From contig ONHN01000001.1 of assembly GCA_900317635.1 (NCBI GenBank), positions 1-64,000 of the forward strand: DNA of 64,000 nucleotides. Reading direction: 5' to 3'. This document shows, piece after piece, positions 23,453 through 31,734 of the stretch (position 1 is the stretch's first letter; the number at the start of each line of letters is the position of its first letter). The notes below the pieces were generated by a model, which saw nothing but the letters and a program-made list of their open reading frames with translations, did no database searches and was not told where the DNA came from. This stretch comes from an uncultured Prevotellaceae bacterium. Its GTDB lineage: Bacteria > Bacteroidota > Bacteroidia > Bacteroidales > Bacteroidaceae. A program made the position numbers and the translations under genes.

Positions 23453-25468
23453 ATGAAGCATACAATATTATATATAGTCCTCGCCGCTTGCGCCGCCACG
23501 TTGCAGGCGCAGGGGCAAGACCCGCTGACGGCCCACATCGACCGCTCGGTGCGTCCGCAGGACGATTTCTTCGCGTATGCTAACGGGGCGTGGCTAAAAG
23601 CCAACCCCATACCGCCCGACAAGCGCGAAGTGGGCATCTTCACGCTGGTGCAAGACACCATCGACGCGCAGCTTCGCCGCATCTGCGAAGCGTGCGCCAG
23701 CGGCCACAATCCCCTTGGCACGCCGCGCCAGAAGATTGGCGACCTCTACGCTTCGGGGCTCGACACGCTGAACCGCGAGCGTTCGCTGGACGACCTGCGC
23801 GAAATCATGGTCCGCTTCGACCGTATGGGCGATACGGACGAGCTGCAGAAACTGACGGCCTACGCCCACACCTACAGCAGCGCGCCCTTGTTCAACCTCT
23901 ACGTTGCGCAAGACGAGAAACAAAGCGATGCCTACGCCCTCTACCTGACGCAGGGCGGCCTCTCAATGCCCGACCGCCGCTACTACGTTGACGACGATGG
24001 CGACGCGCGCCGCGTGCGAACGGCGTTCCTCGCCTTCGCAAAAGATATCTTTACCCTGGCAGGCGACGCGCCCGACGTGGCGGCGCAGAAGGCCGAGGGC
24101 GTGCTGGACACGGAGACACGCCTGGCACGCATCAGCCGCCCGCGCGAAGCCTTGCGCGACCCGCAGGCCAACTACAACAAGCTGTCGCTGGCCGACCTTC
24201 AAAACATCTTCCCCGCGTTCTACATGCCCCACTTCCTGCGCACCATGCAGGCCGGGCCTACGGACAGCATCATTGTGGGGCAGCCCGAATACTTTGCCCA
24301 GCTCAACGCAATGCTGGTGCGCGACGTGACGTTCGACCATTGGCGCGACTATCTCAAGTTCCACTTCCTGCGCGGCGTGGCACCCTACCTCTCCCAGGCC
24401 TTCCGCACGGCCCACTTCAACTTCTACGCGCGCACGCTGCGCGGCATAGAGCAGCCCGAGCCGCTATGGAAGACGGTGGTTGGAGAGGTGGACGAGGCAC
24501 TGGGCGACCTCGTGGGACAAGTCTATGCCCAGGACTACCTGCCTGCTGGAACGAAAGAGAAGTTCACAGAGATAGGCTCTGCCGTGAAAGCACAACTGGC
24601 CGAACGCATCAAAGGGCTTGCCTGGATGGGCGACAAGACGAAGGAGAAAGCCCTGGCTAAGTTAGAGGCCGTGAAGATGAAGCTGGCCTACCCAGACCAG
24701 TGGCGCGACCTCGCGCGCCTGAACGTCAACCGCCGCAGTTACGTCCACAACATGATGAACGCCTCGCGCTGGCAGACATACTACAACATGGGGAAGCTGG
24801 GCCAGCCCGTCAACCGCGACGAATGGCTGATGCAGCCGCAAACCTACAATGCCTACTACGACCCCGTCAACAACGAGATTTGCATTCCTGGCTGCAATAT
24901 CTTCATCCCTGGCTTTGAAGGCCGCATGGCCGACGACGCCGTGCTCTACGCCCTGATTGGCGGCACGTTTGGCCACGAGCTGACCCACGGTTTCGACGAC
25001 CAAGGCAGCCAATACGACGCGCATGGCAACCTGCGCGACTGGTGGACAAAGAAGGACCGCAAGCAGTTTGAACAGCGCACGCAGCAAATCGTGAAACAGT
25101 TTGACGGATACTACGTTACCGACAGCCTGCACATCAACGGAACCATCACGCAAGGCGAGAACATAGCCGACCTCGGCGGCCTCATCGTCGCCCTGCGCGC
25201 CTATCAGCAAACGGCGCAGTACAAGGCGGGAAAACCCGTGGAGGGCTTCACGCCCCTGCAACGCTTCTTCCTTGGCTACGCGGCGGCATGGATGATGGCG
25301 CAACGCGCAGAAACGGTCGTCTCGCAAGTGAAAAGCAACGAGCACGCCCCTGCCCGCTGGCGCGTTATCGGTCCGCTGAGTAACCTGCCCGAATTCTACG
25401 AAGCCTTCGACGTGAAAACGGGCGACAAGATGTGGCGCAGCGAAACGGAGCGCGTAGCTATTTGGTAA
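23453..25468 (+). CDS. pepO: M13 family zinc metallopeptidase (PepO/neprilysin-like)
   Basis: 671-aa secreted endopeptidase with a signal peptide (about 1-20, ending LQAQGQ). The N-terminal M13 domain (VRPQDDFFAYANGAWL, about 30-45) and the C-terminal catalytic domain are both present. The zinc motif is GHELTHGFDD (HExxH, about 505-514). The third ligand and Asp lie in ENIADLGG (about 567-574), and NAYY in front of it matches the substrate-binding NAYY of neprilysins. The usual family length is met. The first codons overlap an AT-rich 'acaatattatata' motif. It starts 50 bases after murF on the same strand. Confidence 0.93.
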   Translation: MKHTILYIVLAACAATLQAQGQDPLTAHIDRSVRPQDDFFAYANGAWLKANPIPPDKREVGIFTLVQDTIDAQLRRICEACASGHNPLGTPRQKIGDLYASGLDTLNRERSLDDLREIMVRFDRMGDTDELQKLTAYAHTYSSAPLFNLYVAQDEKQSDAYALYLTQGGLSMPDRRYYVDDDGDARRVRTAFLAFAKDIFTLAGDAPDVAAQKAEGVLDTETRLARISRPREALRDPQANYNKLSLADLQNIFPAFYMPHFLRTMQAGPTDSIIVGQPEYFAQLNAMLVRDVTFDHWRDYLKFHFLRGVAPYLSQAFRTAHFNFYARTLRGIEQPEPLWKTVVGEVDEALGDLVGQVYAQDYLPAGTKEKFTEIGSAVKAQLAERIKGLAWMGDKTKEKALAKLEAVKMKLAYPDQWRDLARLNVNRRSYVHNMMNASRWQTYYNMGKLGQPVNRDEWLMQPQTYNAYYDPVNNEICIPGCNIFIPGFEGRMADDAVLYALIGGTFGHELTHGFDDQGSQYDAHGNLRDWWTKKDRKQFEQRTQQIVKQFDGYYVTDSLHINGTITQGENIADLGGLIVALRAYQQTAQYKAGKPVEGFTPLQRFFLGYAAAWMMAQRAETVVSQVKSNEHAPARWRVIGPLSNLPEFYEAFDVKTGDKMWRSETERVAIW

Positions 25469-25554
25469 TGCAAAACGCCACCCCGTCAATACTAAAACAA
25501 CGCCACTAAGCGCAATAACGGCCTCGCGACAGCCACGTTACCAAACAATTAGTT

Positions 25555-25562
25555 TATCTTTG
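25555..25562 (+). promoter_or_regulatory. -7 box deciding the cls start
   Basis: TATCTTTG matches TAnnTTTG. Transcription would begin near 25567, which is downstream of the longest open start (25560) but upstream of the ATG at 25584. This supports the shorter protein. Confidence 0.55.
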
Positions 25563-25583
25563 CAGCAAGAAAACCTCCACGCA

Positions 25584-27023
25584 ATGACCGCTTCAAACAT
25601 TCTCCACTACATCGTCATGACGTTCTACGTCCTGCTCATTGCAGGGACGGCCATGGTCGTAGTGCTTGAAAACCGTAAGCCCGAAAAGACCATTGCGTGG
25701 CTCATCGTGCTGACGTTCCTGCCTGTGGCCGGCTGGATTTTCTTCTATTTCTTCGGTCAGGACGAACGCCGTCGCCACATCCTTTCGCGCGGCGGCTATG
25801 CTGGCATTGCCCGTCAGTTGCACGCCTCCCTTGAGGGCGAAGTGAAACCCAACGTGCCAGCGAAGTATGAACTCATATGTCAGCTTGGCGACCAAAGCGG
25901 GACCTACAGCCCTACGAGCGGCAACAGCGTCAAGCTCCTCTACGACGGGGCGGCCTTCGTCGGTGCCTTATTGCAAGACATCTACGCGGCGCGGGAGCAC
26001 ATCCACATCGAGACATACATCATTGAGGACGATGCCGTGGGCCGCCTGGTGCGCGATGCCTTGATCGAACGCGCCCGCGAAGGCATAGAGGTGCGCCTGC
26101 TCTACGACGACGTAGGCTGTTGGCGCGTGCCGCAATCCTTCTTTCAGCCCCTTGAAGAGGCTGGCGGCCTCGTCTTTCCCTTCCTCCCCGTGCGTTTCCC
26201 CAGCCTGACGCGACGCGCCAACTATCGCAACCACCGCAAAGTGTGCGTCTTCGATGGGCGCACGGGCTACATCGGCGGCATGAACCTGGCCCTGCGCTAC
26301 GTTTCGCGCCGAGAGGGGACATGGCACGACGCGCAATTGCGCGTTAGCGGCAGTGCGGCCCGCAGTTTGCAAGCCACGTTCCTTTCCAGCTGGTATTTCG
26401 CCACGGGCCGCCTGCGCAAAGAGCAGCGTTTCTTCCCCGCCGTGGAAGGGGCTACTGGCGCAATGGCCGAAGGCGGGAGCACGGTGCAAATCATTGGCAG
26501 TACGCCCATCAGCCGCTTCCCTGAAATCATGCTGGCCGTCACGGCACTGGCCACGCGCGCCGAGCACTACCTCTATATTCAAACGCCCTACTTCATGCCT
26601 ACCGAACCCGTACTGCAAGCCCTGCAAACGGCGGCGATGGGAGGCGTTGACGTCAGGCTGATGCTGCCCGAAAAGCCCGATGCCTTTTGGCTTCGCTGGG
26701 CCAACGACAGCTTCCTCGCCGACGTGCTGGATGCCGGCGTGCGCGTCCTACGCTACAAGGCGGGCTTCCTGCATGCAAAGACCATCGTCTGCGACGACGA
26801 CTGCTGCAGCGTGGGCTCTGCCAACATGGACTTCCGCAGCTTCGAAAACAACTTCGAAGCCAACGCGCTGGTCTATGACCCGACCTTGGCTGGCAAAATG
26901 CGCCGGCAGTTTGAAGCCGACGAAGCTTTATGCGAAGAAATACATGCCGACCATTGGGCTACGCGCCCGCTCATGAGGCGAGCCCTTGAAAGTATCACCC
27001 GCATCTTCTCTCCGCTGCTATAG
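25584..27023 (+). CDS. cls: Cardiolipin synthase (phospholipase D type)
   Basis: 479-aa inner-membrane enzyme that joins phosphatidylglycerol molecules into cardiolipin. Two N-terminal transmembrane helices (about 5-27 and 35-57) are followed by two PLD domains with HKD motifs: NHRKVCVFDG (about 211-220) and LHAKTIVCDD (about 394-403). The start is set by the -7 box at 25555. The upstream alternative adds eight residues with no membrane character. The next gene starts 15 bases after the stop, so the C10 peptidase may be co-transcribed. Confidence 0.93.
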   Translation: MTASNILHYIVMTFYVLLIAGTAMVVVLENRKPEKTIAWLIVLTFLPVAGWIFFYFFGQDERRRHILSRGGYAGIARQLHASLEGEVKPNVPAKYELICQLGDQSGTYSPTSGNSVKLLYDGAAFVGALLQDIYAAREHIHIETYIIEDDAVGRLVRDALIERAREGIEVRLLYDDVGCWRVPQSFFQPLEEAGGLVFPFLPVRFPSLTRRANYRNHRKVCVFDGRTGYIGGMNLALRYVSRREGTWHDAQLRVSGSAARSLQATFLSSWYFATGRLRKEQRFFPAVEGATGAMAEGGSTVQIIGSTPISRFPEIMLAVTALATRAEHYLYIQTPYFMPTEPVLQALQTAAMGGVDVRLMLPEKPDAFWLRWANDSFLADVLDAGVRVLRYKAGFLHAKTIVCDDDCCSVGSANMDFRSFENNFEANALVYDPTLAGKMRRQFEADEALCEEIHADHWATRPLMRRALESITRIFSPLL

Positions 27024-27038
27024 CCCCCCCCAACGCTT

Positions 27039-28958
27039 ATGTCTACCTACGCCTTGCGCTCCCCACGATACGCGCTCATCGCTTTTTTCTTCTTCCTCGT
27101 AGCAGGCACGACCCTCGCTGCGCCCATCGACGTTGAAACAGCGCAACAGGCGGCGGCGCGCTACCTGAAGACGCAGAGCAAGCTGAAAGCGCAGGCCGTT
27201 CCCACGCTCTGCCTCAGCAACAAAGCTTCCTACTTGTTCCGGAGCGGAGAGCAGTTCGCCCTGATAGCCGCCGACGACCGCCTGCCAGCCCTTTTGGGCA
27301 TCGGCGGTATGAAGCAAGGGCGTGTGCCTGAGGCATTGCGCAGCTTGCTGACCGACTACGAGCGGCTACTGGCCTTTCTTCCCGAGGGCCAGAACGTGGA
27401 GCGGAGAGCGTATGCAGGCCCCGTCATCGCTCCCCTGCTGACCACGCTCCACGGACAGAGTGCACCCTACAACCAGTTTTGCCCTCGCTACAAAGCGGCG
27501 GGGAGCGACGAGGCGGGCGAACTGAGCGAGGCGGGCTGTGTGGCCACGGCTCTTGAAAGCGTGCTGACCTACTACCGGCGCACCTACACCTTGCGCCAGC
27601 CGCTGGCGGGATGGGAGACCGACAACTTCAGCATTGCCGACATCCCTGCCGGCGAAAGCGTCAACACGGCCAACATTCGCGATAGGTACGCACCCGCAGA
27701 ACTTGCCGAAGCCACGGACTGCGCACGGCTTATGTACTGGATAGGCGTCGCCGTGAAGATGAAGTATGGCGTTGGCAGCAGCGGCGCCACCACGCGCGAC
27801 GCCATTGAGCCCCTGACCAACGCTTTTGGCCTTGGCTACGTACATTGGGCCGACAGCTACAAGTATGCGCCCGAAGCGTGGATTCCCATGCTAAACAACG
27901 AGTTGCAGGCGGGGCGCCCCATCTACTATGCAGCCCATACCATGCGGCTCAACGGACATGCCTTCGTCATCGATGGCATCAACGCCGAGGGGTTCTACCA
28001 CGTCAACTGGGGCTACGACGGCGACCTTAACGGCTACTTCGACCTTGCCATTCTCTATGCAGCCGAGCCCTACTACGACACGACGGAGGAGGGAGCGCTG
28101 CAAGGTTTCTTCTGCAACCACGAAGCACTCTTCCTGCATCCCGACAAGCAGGACGTGGCCTTGCCCGATACGCTCAAACGAACGGGCGAAGAGTTGGTTT
28201 GCACTGGTTGGGAACTGCTCGAAGCGCCTGAGTGCGGTGAATATACACCCATGCACCTGACGCTGCGCAACATGGCCGACCACCGCCTCTTCACGCCCCT
28301 TGAGCTCTTCACCAACCTGCCCGCCGACACGGCCCTCTTTGCACAAGGCGACTACATCGCCCTCTTGCAGGCCGACCTTGAAGCGGGCGAGGAGCGTACC
28401 TACCTGGTCCACCTGCGCTTCGACGAGTCTGGCGACCGCATCCTGCGCCTTTCATGCGACGACGAGCACTACCAGACCTTGGGCAACGTCAGCATAGCGC
28501 CCCACAGCCCAGCCCCATTGCGCTTCGACCGCCCTACCCTCTCGTTCCCCGATGCCACGACAATGCAAACCGCCGTGCACTACGAAAACACATCGCCCGT
28601 GAACCGCAGCGGAAAAATCGTGACCTACGAGCTTGAGCGCACCGACAGCGATGACCCGCACACCGTGCGCCACGCTTACTATCGCTACCTGCCGCCGCTG
28701 GCCAGCCGGACCGACGAGGTGACGTTCAAAGCGTTGGAACCCGGAGCACGCTATCGGCTGCAAGTGCGCTGTCCGTGGACCGTCGTGCAGACGCTCTACT
28801 TCGTGCAAGGCGAAGGCGAAGTGAGCGGCCTCAACGCATCGCCCTCCTATAATATTAATATTGTATCACCCGCCTACGACCTGTCGGGCCGCCGCGTGAA
28901 GAACACTGCGGCCAAAGGCTTCTTTATACAAAACGGCAGGAAGCAACTACGAAAATGA
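27039..28958 (+). CDS. Secreted C10 (streptopain/interpain-like) cysteine peptidase
   Basis: 639-aa secreted protease. A signal peptide (about 1-28) and a Spi-type propeptide (about 30-110) precede the C10 catalytic domain. The nucleophile Cys is in SEAGCVATALESVL (about 168) and the catalytic His in NGHAFVIDGIN (about 305). VNWGYDGDLNGYF follows in the position of the family's conserved Trp segment. About 240 C-terminal residues are beta-rich. The extreme end (YDLSGRRVKN...IQNGRKQLRK) is the 'DLxGRRV...NGRK' tail found on many secreted Prevotella/Bacteroidales proteins, which suggests type IX secretion or surface sorting (inference). The stop overlaps the next gene by 4 bases. Confidence 0.85.
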   Translation: MSTYALRSPRYALIAFFFFLVAGTTLAAPIDVETAQQAAARYLKTQSKLKAQAVPTLCLSNKASYLFRSGEQFALIAADDRLPALLGIGGMKQGRVPEALRSLLTDYERLLAFLPEGQNVERRAYAGPVIAPLLTTLHGQSAPYNQFCPRYKAAGSDEAGELSEAGCVATALESVLTYYRRTYTLRQPLAGWETDNFSIADIPAGESVNTANIRDRYAPAELAEATDCARLMYWIGVAVKMKYGVGSSGATTRDAIEPLTNAFGLGYVHWADSYKYAPEAWIPMLNNELQAGRPIYYAAHTMRLNGHAFVIDGINAEGFYHVNWGYDGDLNGYFDLAILYAAEPYYDTTEEGALQGFFCNHEALFLHPDKQDVALPDTLKRTGEELVCTGWELLEAPECGEYTPMHLTLRNMADHRLFTPLELFTNLPADTALFAQGDYIALLQADLEAGEERTYLVHLRFDESGDRILRLSCDDEHYQTLGNVSIAPHSPAPLRFDRPTLSFPDATTMQTAVHYENTSPVNRSGKIVTYELERTDSDDPHTVRHAYYRYLPPLASRTDEVTFKALEPGARYRLQVRCPWTVVQTLYFVQGEGEVSGLNASPSYNINIVSPAYDLSGRRVKNTAAKGFFIQNGRKQLRK

Positions 28959-29386
28959 GCAAGAAGGTAATTATCTGCACGCTGCTACAAGACCGCTCCT
29001 TGGCGGGCGCAACGCCCATCGTGCAAGAAACCTTTGGACTTTGGCACACCGCAGAGGGGGGTGCCTCGCTGACGCTGAACTACTTCGATGCCGAAACGAA
29101 AAGCCCTTGCACCTTGCAAGTCGGCGAAAGTCGTGCCCTGCTGAAACGCCGTGGCGAGAACGAGCTCGTACTCCCTTTCGTTCCTAATGGCGCACCGCAG
29201 GCTGGTAAGCTGGCCACGGCGGTAGGCACGCTCGACATCCTCGTCAGCACGTCGCAACTCATTACTGCTTACGACGAAACGGGCGGCAGCATCACGCTGC
29301 ACTATGCCATTGGTGCCAAAAACTGGCCGCCAAAAAGCTGGATGCAGTACAGGCTCCGCGTTACGTTTCAGGTCGCAGGAGAATAA
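28955..29386 (+). CDS. DUF1934/calycin-like small protein
   Basis: 143-aa protein without signal peptide. The order of strands and motifs (RALLKRRGENELVLPF, then a TAVGTLDILVSTSQL segment, then GGSITLHYAIG) resembles the DUF1934 (YwiB) calycin-type beta-barrel. There an R.G...L.F motif precedes a 'TPYG.L...T' motif. That assignment is from pattern memory only. It overlaps the C10 peptidase stop by 4 bases (ATGA) and is followed 15 bases later by a cyclophilin-fold gene, so it belongs to the same transcript. Function unknown. Confidence 0.5.
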   Translation: MSKKVIICTLLQDRSLAGATPIVQETFGLWHTAEGGASLTLNYFDAETKSPCTLQVGESRALLKRRGENELVLPFVPNGAPQAGKLATAVGTLDILVSTSQLITAYDETGGSITLHYAIGAKNWPPKSWMQYRLRVTFQVAGE

Positions 29387-29401
29387 ACACGACAAAATAC
29401 A

Positions 29402-29752
29402 ATGGAAATCAACCTAACTATCAACGGTCAGCACTTCCTTGCCGACATAGAAGATACCGAAACGGGGCGCGCCTTTGCCCGCCTTCTGCCACTAAAGGCA
29501 ACGCTGACTGAGCTTAACGGCAACGAGAAGTACGTCAATCTCAACACGTCTCTCCCTACCAACGCGCACTACTACGACGCGATTGCCAGCGGCGACTTGA
29601 TGCTTTTTGGCAGTTCGTGCATCGTGCTCTTCTACGGATCAGCGGGCGGCTATAGCTATACGCCCATCGGCCGCCTACGCACCACCGAAGGCCTCACCGC
29701 AGCTGCAGGACGTGGCAACGCCGAGGTAACGTTTGAGCTTAAGGCTAAATAG
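29402..29752 (+). CDS. Cyclophilin-like fold protein
   Basis: 116-aa cytosolic protein matching the cyclophilin_like2 family: INLTINGQHFLADIEDTETG at the start, FARLLPLKATLTELNGNEKY (about 28-47), then GDLMLFGSSCIVLFYGSAGGYSYTPIGRL (about 62-90). These stand-alone cyclophilin-fold proteins often accompany alpha/beta hydrolases or oxidoreductases in Bacteroidales. Here the next gene is such a hydrolase. No enzymatic residue is recognised and the role is unknown. Confidence 0.75.
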   Translation: MEINLTINGQHFLADIEDTETGRAFARLLPLKATLTELNGNEKYVNLNTSLPTNAHYYDAIASGDLMLFGSSCIVLFYGSAGGYSYTPIGRLRTTEGLTAAAGRGNAEVTFELKAK

Positions 29753-29777
29753 AATAACAACAACGAAACTACTCCCC

Positions 29778-30890
29778 ATGAGAACAACGCCTCTTGCCAC
29801 AGCAATCTTAACTGCTGCACTGGCATTCAACACGTACGCACAATCAAACACTCAAACAAACATGCAACCGATGACATTGGAAACATCGTGGGACAAGGTG
29901 TTCCCACTTAGCGAAAAGGTAAACCACCGCAAGGTGACGTTCCCTACACAATACGGCCTGACGCTCGCCGCCGACCTCTACGAGCCAAAAGCGACTGAAG
30001 GCAAGCTGGCGGCTATCGCCGTGAGCGGTCCGTTTGGTGCTACAAAAGAGCAGTCGAGCGGACTCTACGCCATGCGCATGGCCGAACGCGGCTTCGTTGC
30101 CTTGGCTTTCGACCCCTCGTTCACAGGCGAAAGCAGTGGCGAACCACGTCGCACGGCCTCGCCCGACATCAATACGGAGGACTTTCTATCGGCTGTCGAT
30201 TTCCTCGTAAAACAACCCAACGTCGATGCGCAGCGCATCGGCATCATCGGCATTTGCGGCTGGGGCGGCATTGCCCTCAACGCTGCGGCAGCCGACACTC
30301 GCATAAAAGCTACCGTGGCCAGCACCATGTACGACATGACGCGCGTCAGCGGTAACGGATACTTCGACAGCAACGACAACGAGGCAGCGCGCCACGCCGC
30401 ACGCGAAGCCCTGAGCCGGCAACGCACGTCCGACCCCACGGCCATGGCTGGCGGCGTGGTCGATCCGCTACCCGCCGATGCACCCCAATTCGTCAAGGAC
30501 TACTTCGACTACTACAAAACCCCTCGCGGCTACCACGCCCGCAGTGGCAACTCTAACGATGGGTGGCGCGTCATCGGCACACAGGCTTTCTCCAACGCAC
30601 GCTTCCTCTACTACACAAACGAGATACGCAGTGCGGTGCTCGTCATGCACGGCGAAAAGGCCCACTCGCGCTACTTCGGCGAAGATGCCTTCCGCTATAT
30701 GGTCAACGGACGCCCCGAAGCGGGCATTAAGCCAAACCCCTGTCCCGAGAACAAAGAATTGCTCATCATCCCTGGTGCCTCCCACTGCGACCTCTACGAT
30801 GGCGGCTTCACCGAAGCAGCGGGCAAAGGACAGTCCAAGAACCTCATTCCCTGGGACAAGCTGGCCGACTTCTTCACGAAGAACCTATAG
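29778..30890 (+). CDS. Secreted alpha/beta hydrolase (dienelactone hydrolase-like)
   Basis: 370-aa protein from the ATG at 29778, which gives the signal peptide MRTTPLATAILTAALAF...AQ. A longer frame from 29733 overlaps the previous gene and lacks one. The alpha/beta hydrolase domain shows AIAVSGPFGATKEQSSG (oxyanion region), the nucleophile-elbow region IGICGWGGIAL with Cys as likely nucleophile, and a C-terminal PGASHCDLYDG with the catalytic His. Cys-containing members are often called DLH-like or X-Pro peptidase-like. The substrate is unknown. It closes the cls to hydrolase gene run and is followed by two hairpins. Confidence 0.75.
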   Translation: MRTTPLATAILTAALAFNTYAQSNTQTNMQPMTLETSWDKVFPLSEKVNHRKVTFPTQYGLTLAADLYEPKATEGKLAAIAVSGPFGATKEQSSGLYAMRMAERGFVALAFDPSFTGESSGEPRRTASPDINTEDFLSAVDFLVKQPNVDAQRIGIIGICGWGGIALNAAAADTRIKATVASTMYDMTRVSGNGYFDSNDNEAARHAAREALSRQRTSDPTAMAGGVVDPLPADAPQFVKDYFDYYKTPRGYHARSGNSNDGWRVIGTQAFSNARFLYYTNEIRSAVLVMHGEKAHSRYFGEDAFRYMVNGRPEAGIKPNPCPENKELLIIPGASHCDLYDGGFTEAAGKGQSKNLIPWDKLADFFTKNL

Positions 30891-30925
30891 CCCGCGTCCA
30901 AATCTTTAGGACACGATTGGACACA

Positions 30926-30978
30926 CGAAAGTCCACAAAAACACAGATGGTAACACCTGTGCGCTTTGTGGACTTTCG
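30926..30978. terminator. Hairpin after hydrolase gene
   Basis: Perfect 14-base arms 'cgaaagtccacaaa' (30926-30939) and complement (30965-30978) flank a 25-base loop, 36 bases after the hydrolase stop. It is a probable transcript end, though no long T-run follows. Confidence 0.5.
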
Positions 30979-31021
30979 CTATGAAAGCGGCTAAAACGTC
31001 CTACCCCTATACAACAAAGAA

Positions 31022-31048
31022 CCTGCAAAGCTCTGAGAGCCTTGCAGG
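31022..31048 (-). terminator. Hairpin terminator of the small lipoprotein gene
   Basis: A 13-bp stem with one mismatch and a very short loop (cctgcaaagctct / agagccttgcagg). On the minus strand it is followed by 'ttctttgttg', 39 bases after the stop of the lipoprotein gene. Confidence 0.55.
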
Positions 31049-31086
31049 TCTTTACCTGTGAATAAAGGTTACAGGTTCGTAGCTGA

Positions 31087-31338
31087 TTACTGAGCAGCGG
31101 GAGCAGCTTCAGCAGGAGCGGCTTCAGCAGGAGCGGCTTCAGCAGGAGCGGCCTTCGTGGTGTCGGCGGCAACGGCTGCGCTGTCGGTAGCGGCGCTGTC
31201 GGTAGCGGTGCTGTCAACAGCAACAACAGTGTCGGTAGCAGCGGAGTCTGCACCTTCAGTACCTTCGGTCGTCTGACCACCGCAAGAAGCGAAAGAAATA
31301 GCTGCGAAAGCTACGAACATGAAAGCTAACTTTTTCAT
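31087..31338 (-). CDS. Small repeat-containing lipoprotein
   Basis: 83-aa lipoprotein from the start MKKLAFMFVAF; an upstream in-frame ATG at 31371 adds non-signal residues. The lipobox is ISFASC (Cys about 19). The mature part is low-complexity: Thr/Asp/Ala-rich (DTVVAVDSTATDSAATDSAA), then three to four EAAPA units encoded by 15-base tandem repeats (31100-31156). The repeats could change in number by slippage without breaking the frame. A -7 box TACCTTTG (31392-31399, minus) precedes it. Function unknown; such short Ala/Pro-rich lipoproteins are common in Bacteroidales. Confidence 0.7.
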   Translation of the reverse strand: MKKLAFMFVAFAAISFASCGGQTTEGTEGADSAATDTVVAVDSTATDSAATDSAAVAADTTKAAPAEAAPAEAAPAEAAPAAQ

Positions 31339-31587
31339 TTTTTTGTTTGGTTTTTTAAGTAAAACAATCAATTGCTTTTATTAAAACGATGCAAAGGTAC
31401 GGGCTTTTTTGCGCTATGCAAGAAATCATCAAAAAAAAAAGCAACTTTTCTTTCAAATTTAACAAAACACCCTAAAGTTGCCAACCAAAGTTTTCAAAAA
31501 CCGCAAAAATAGTGCTCCAAAACGCCTAAAAAGCCCCTCTGATATACCAACAAAATACCTCCAACAATAGGACAAACGACCGTAGCG

Positions 31588-31619
31588 TTTGTCGTTACGC
31601 GCCTCGTTCGCTATCTTTG
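31588..31619 (+). promoter_or_regulatory. Promoter of mtaB
   Basis: TTTG (31588-31591), 20-base spacer, TATCTTTG (31612-31619): a full Bacteroidetes -33/-7 pair. The leader runs about 110 bases to the chosen mtaB ATG and ends in the AT-rich motif 'acaatattatatatat'. Confidence 0.75.
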
Positions 31620-31734
31620 CACTGCGAAACGCGGCAACGACGAACTCCGGCCGCAACTGTTGCGTATGTTGCGCCAGCAACGCAACATCCCTCTGCTGGC
31701 AGAGCCAAACCAACGAACCTACAATATTATATAT

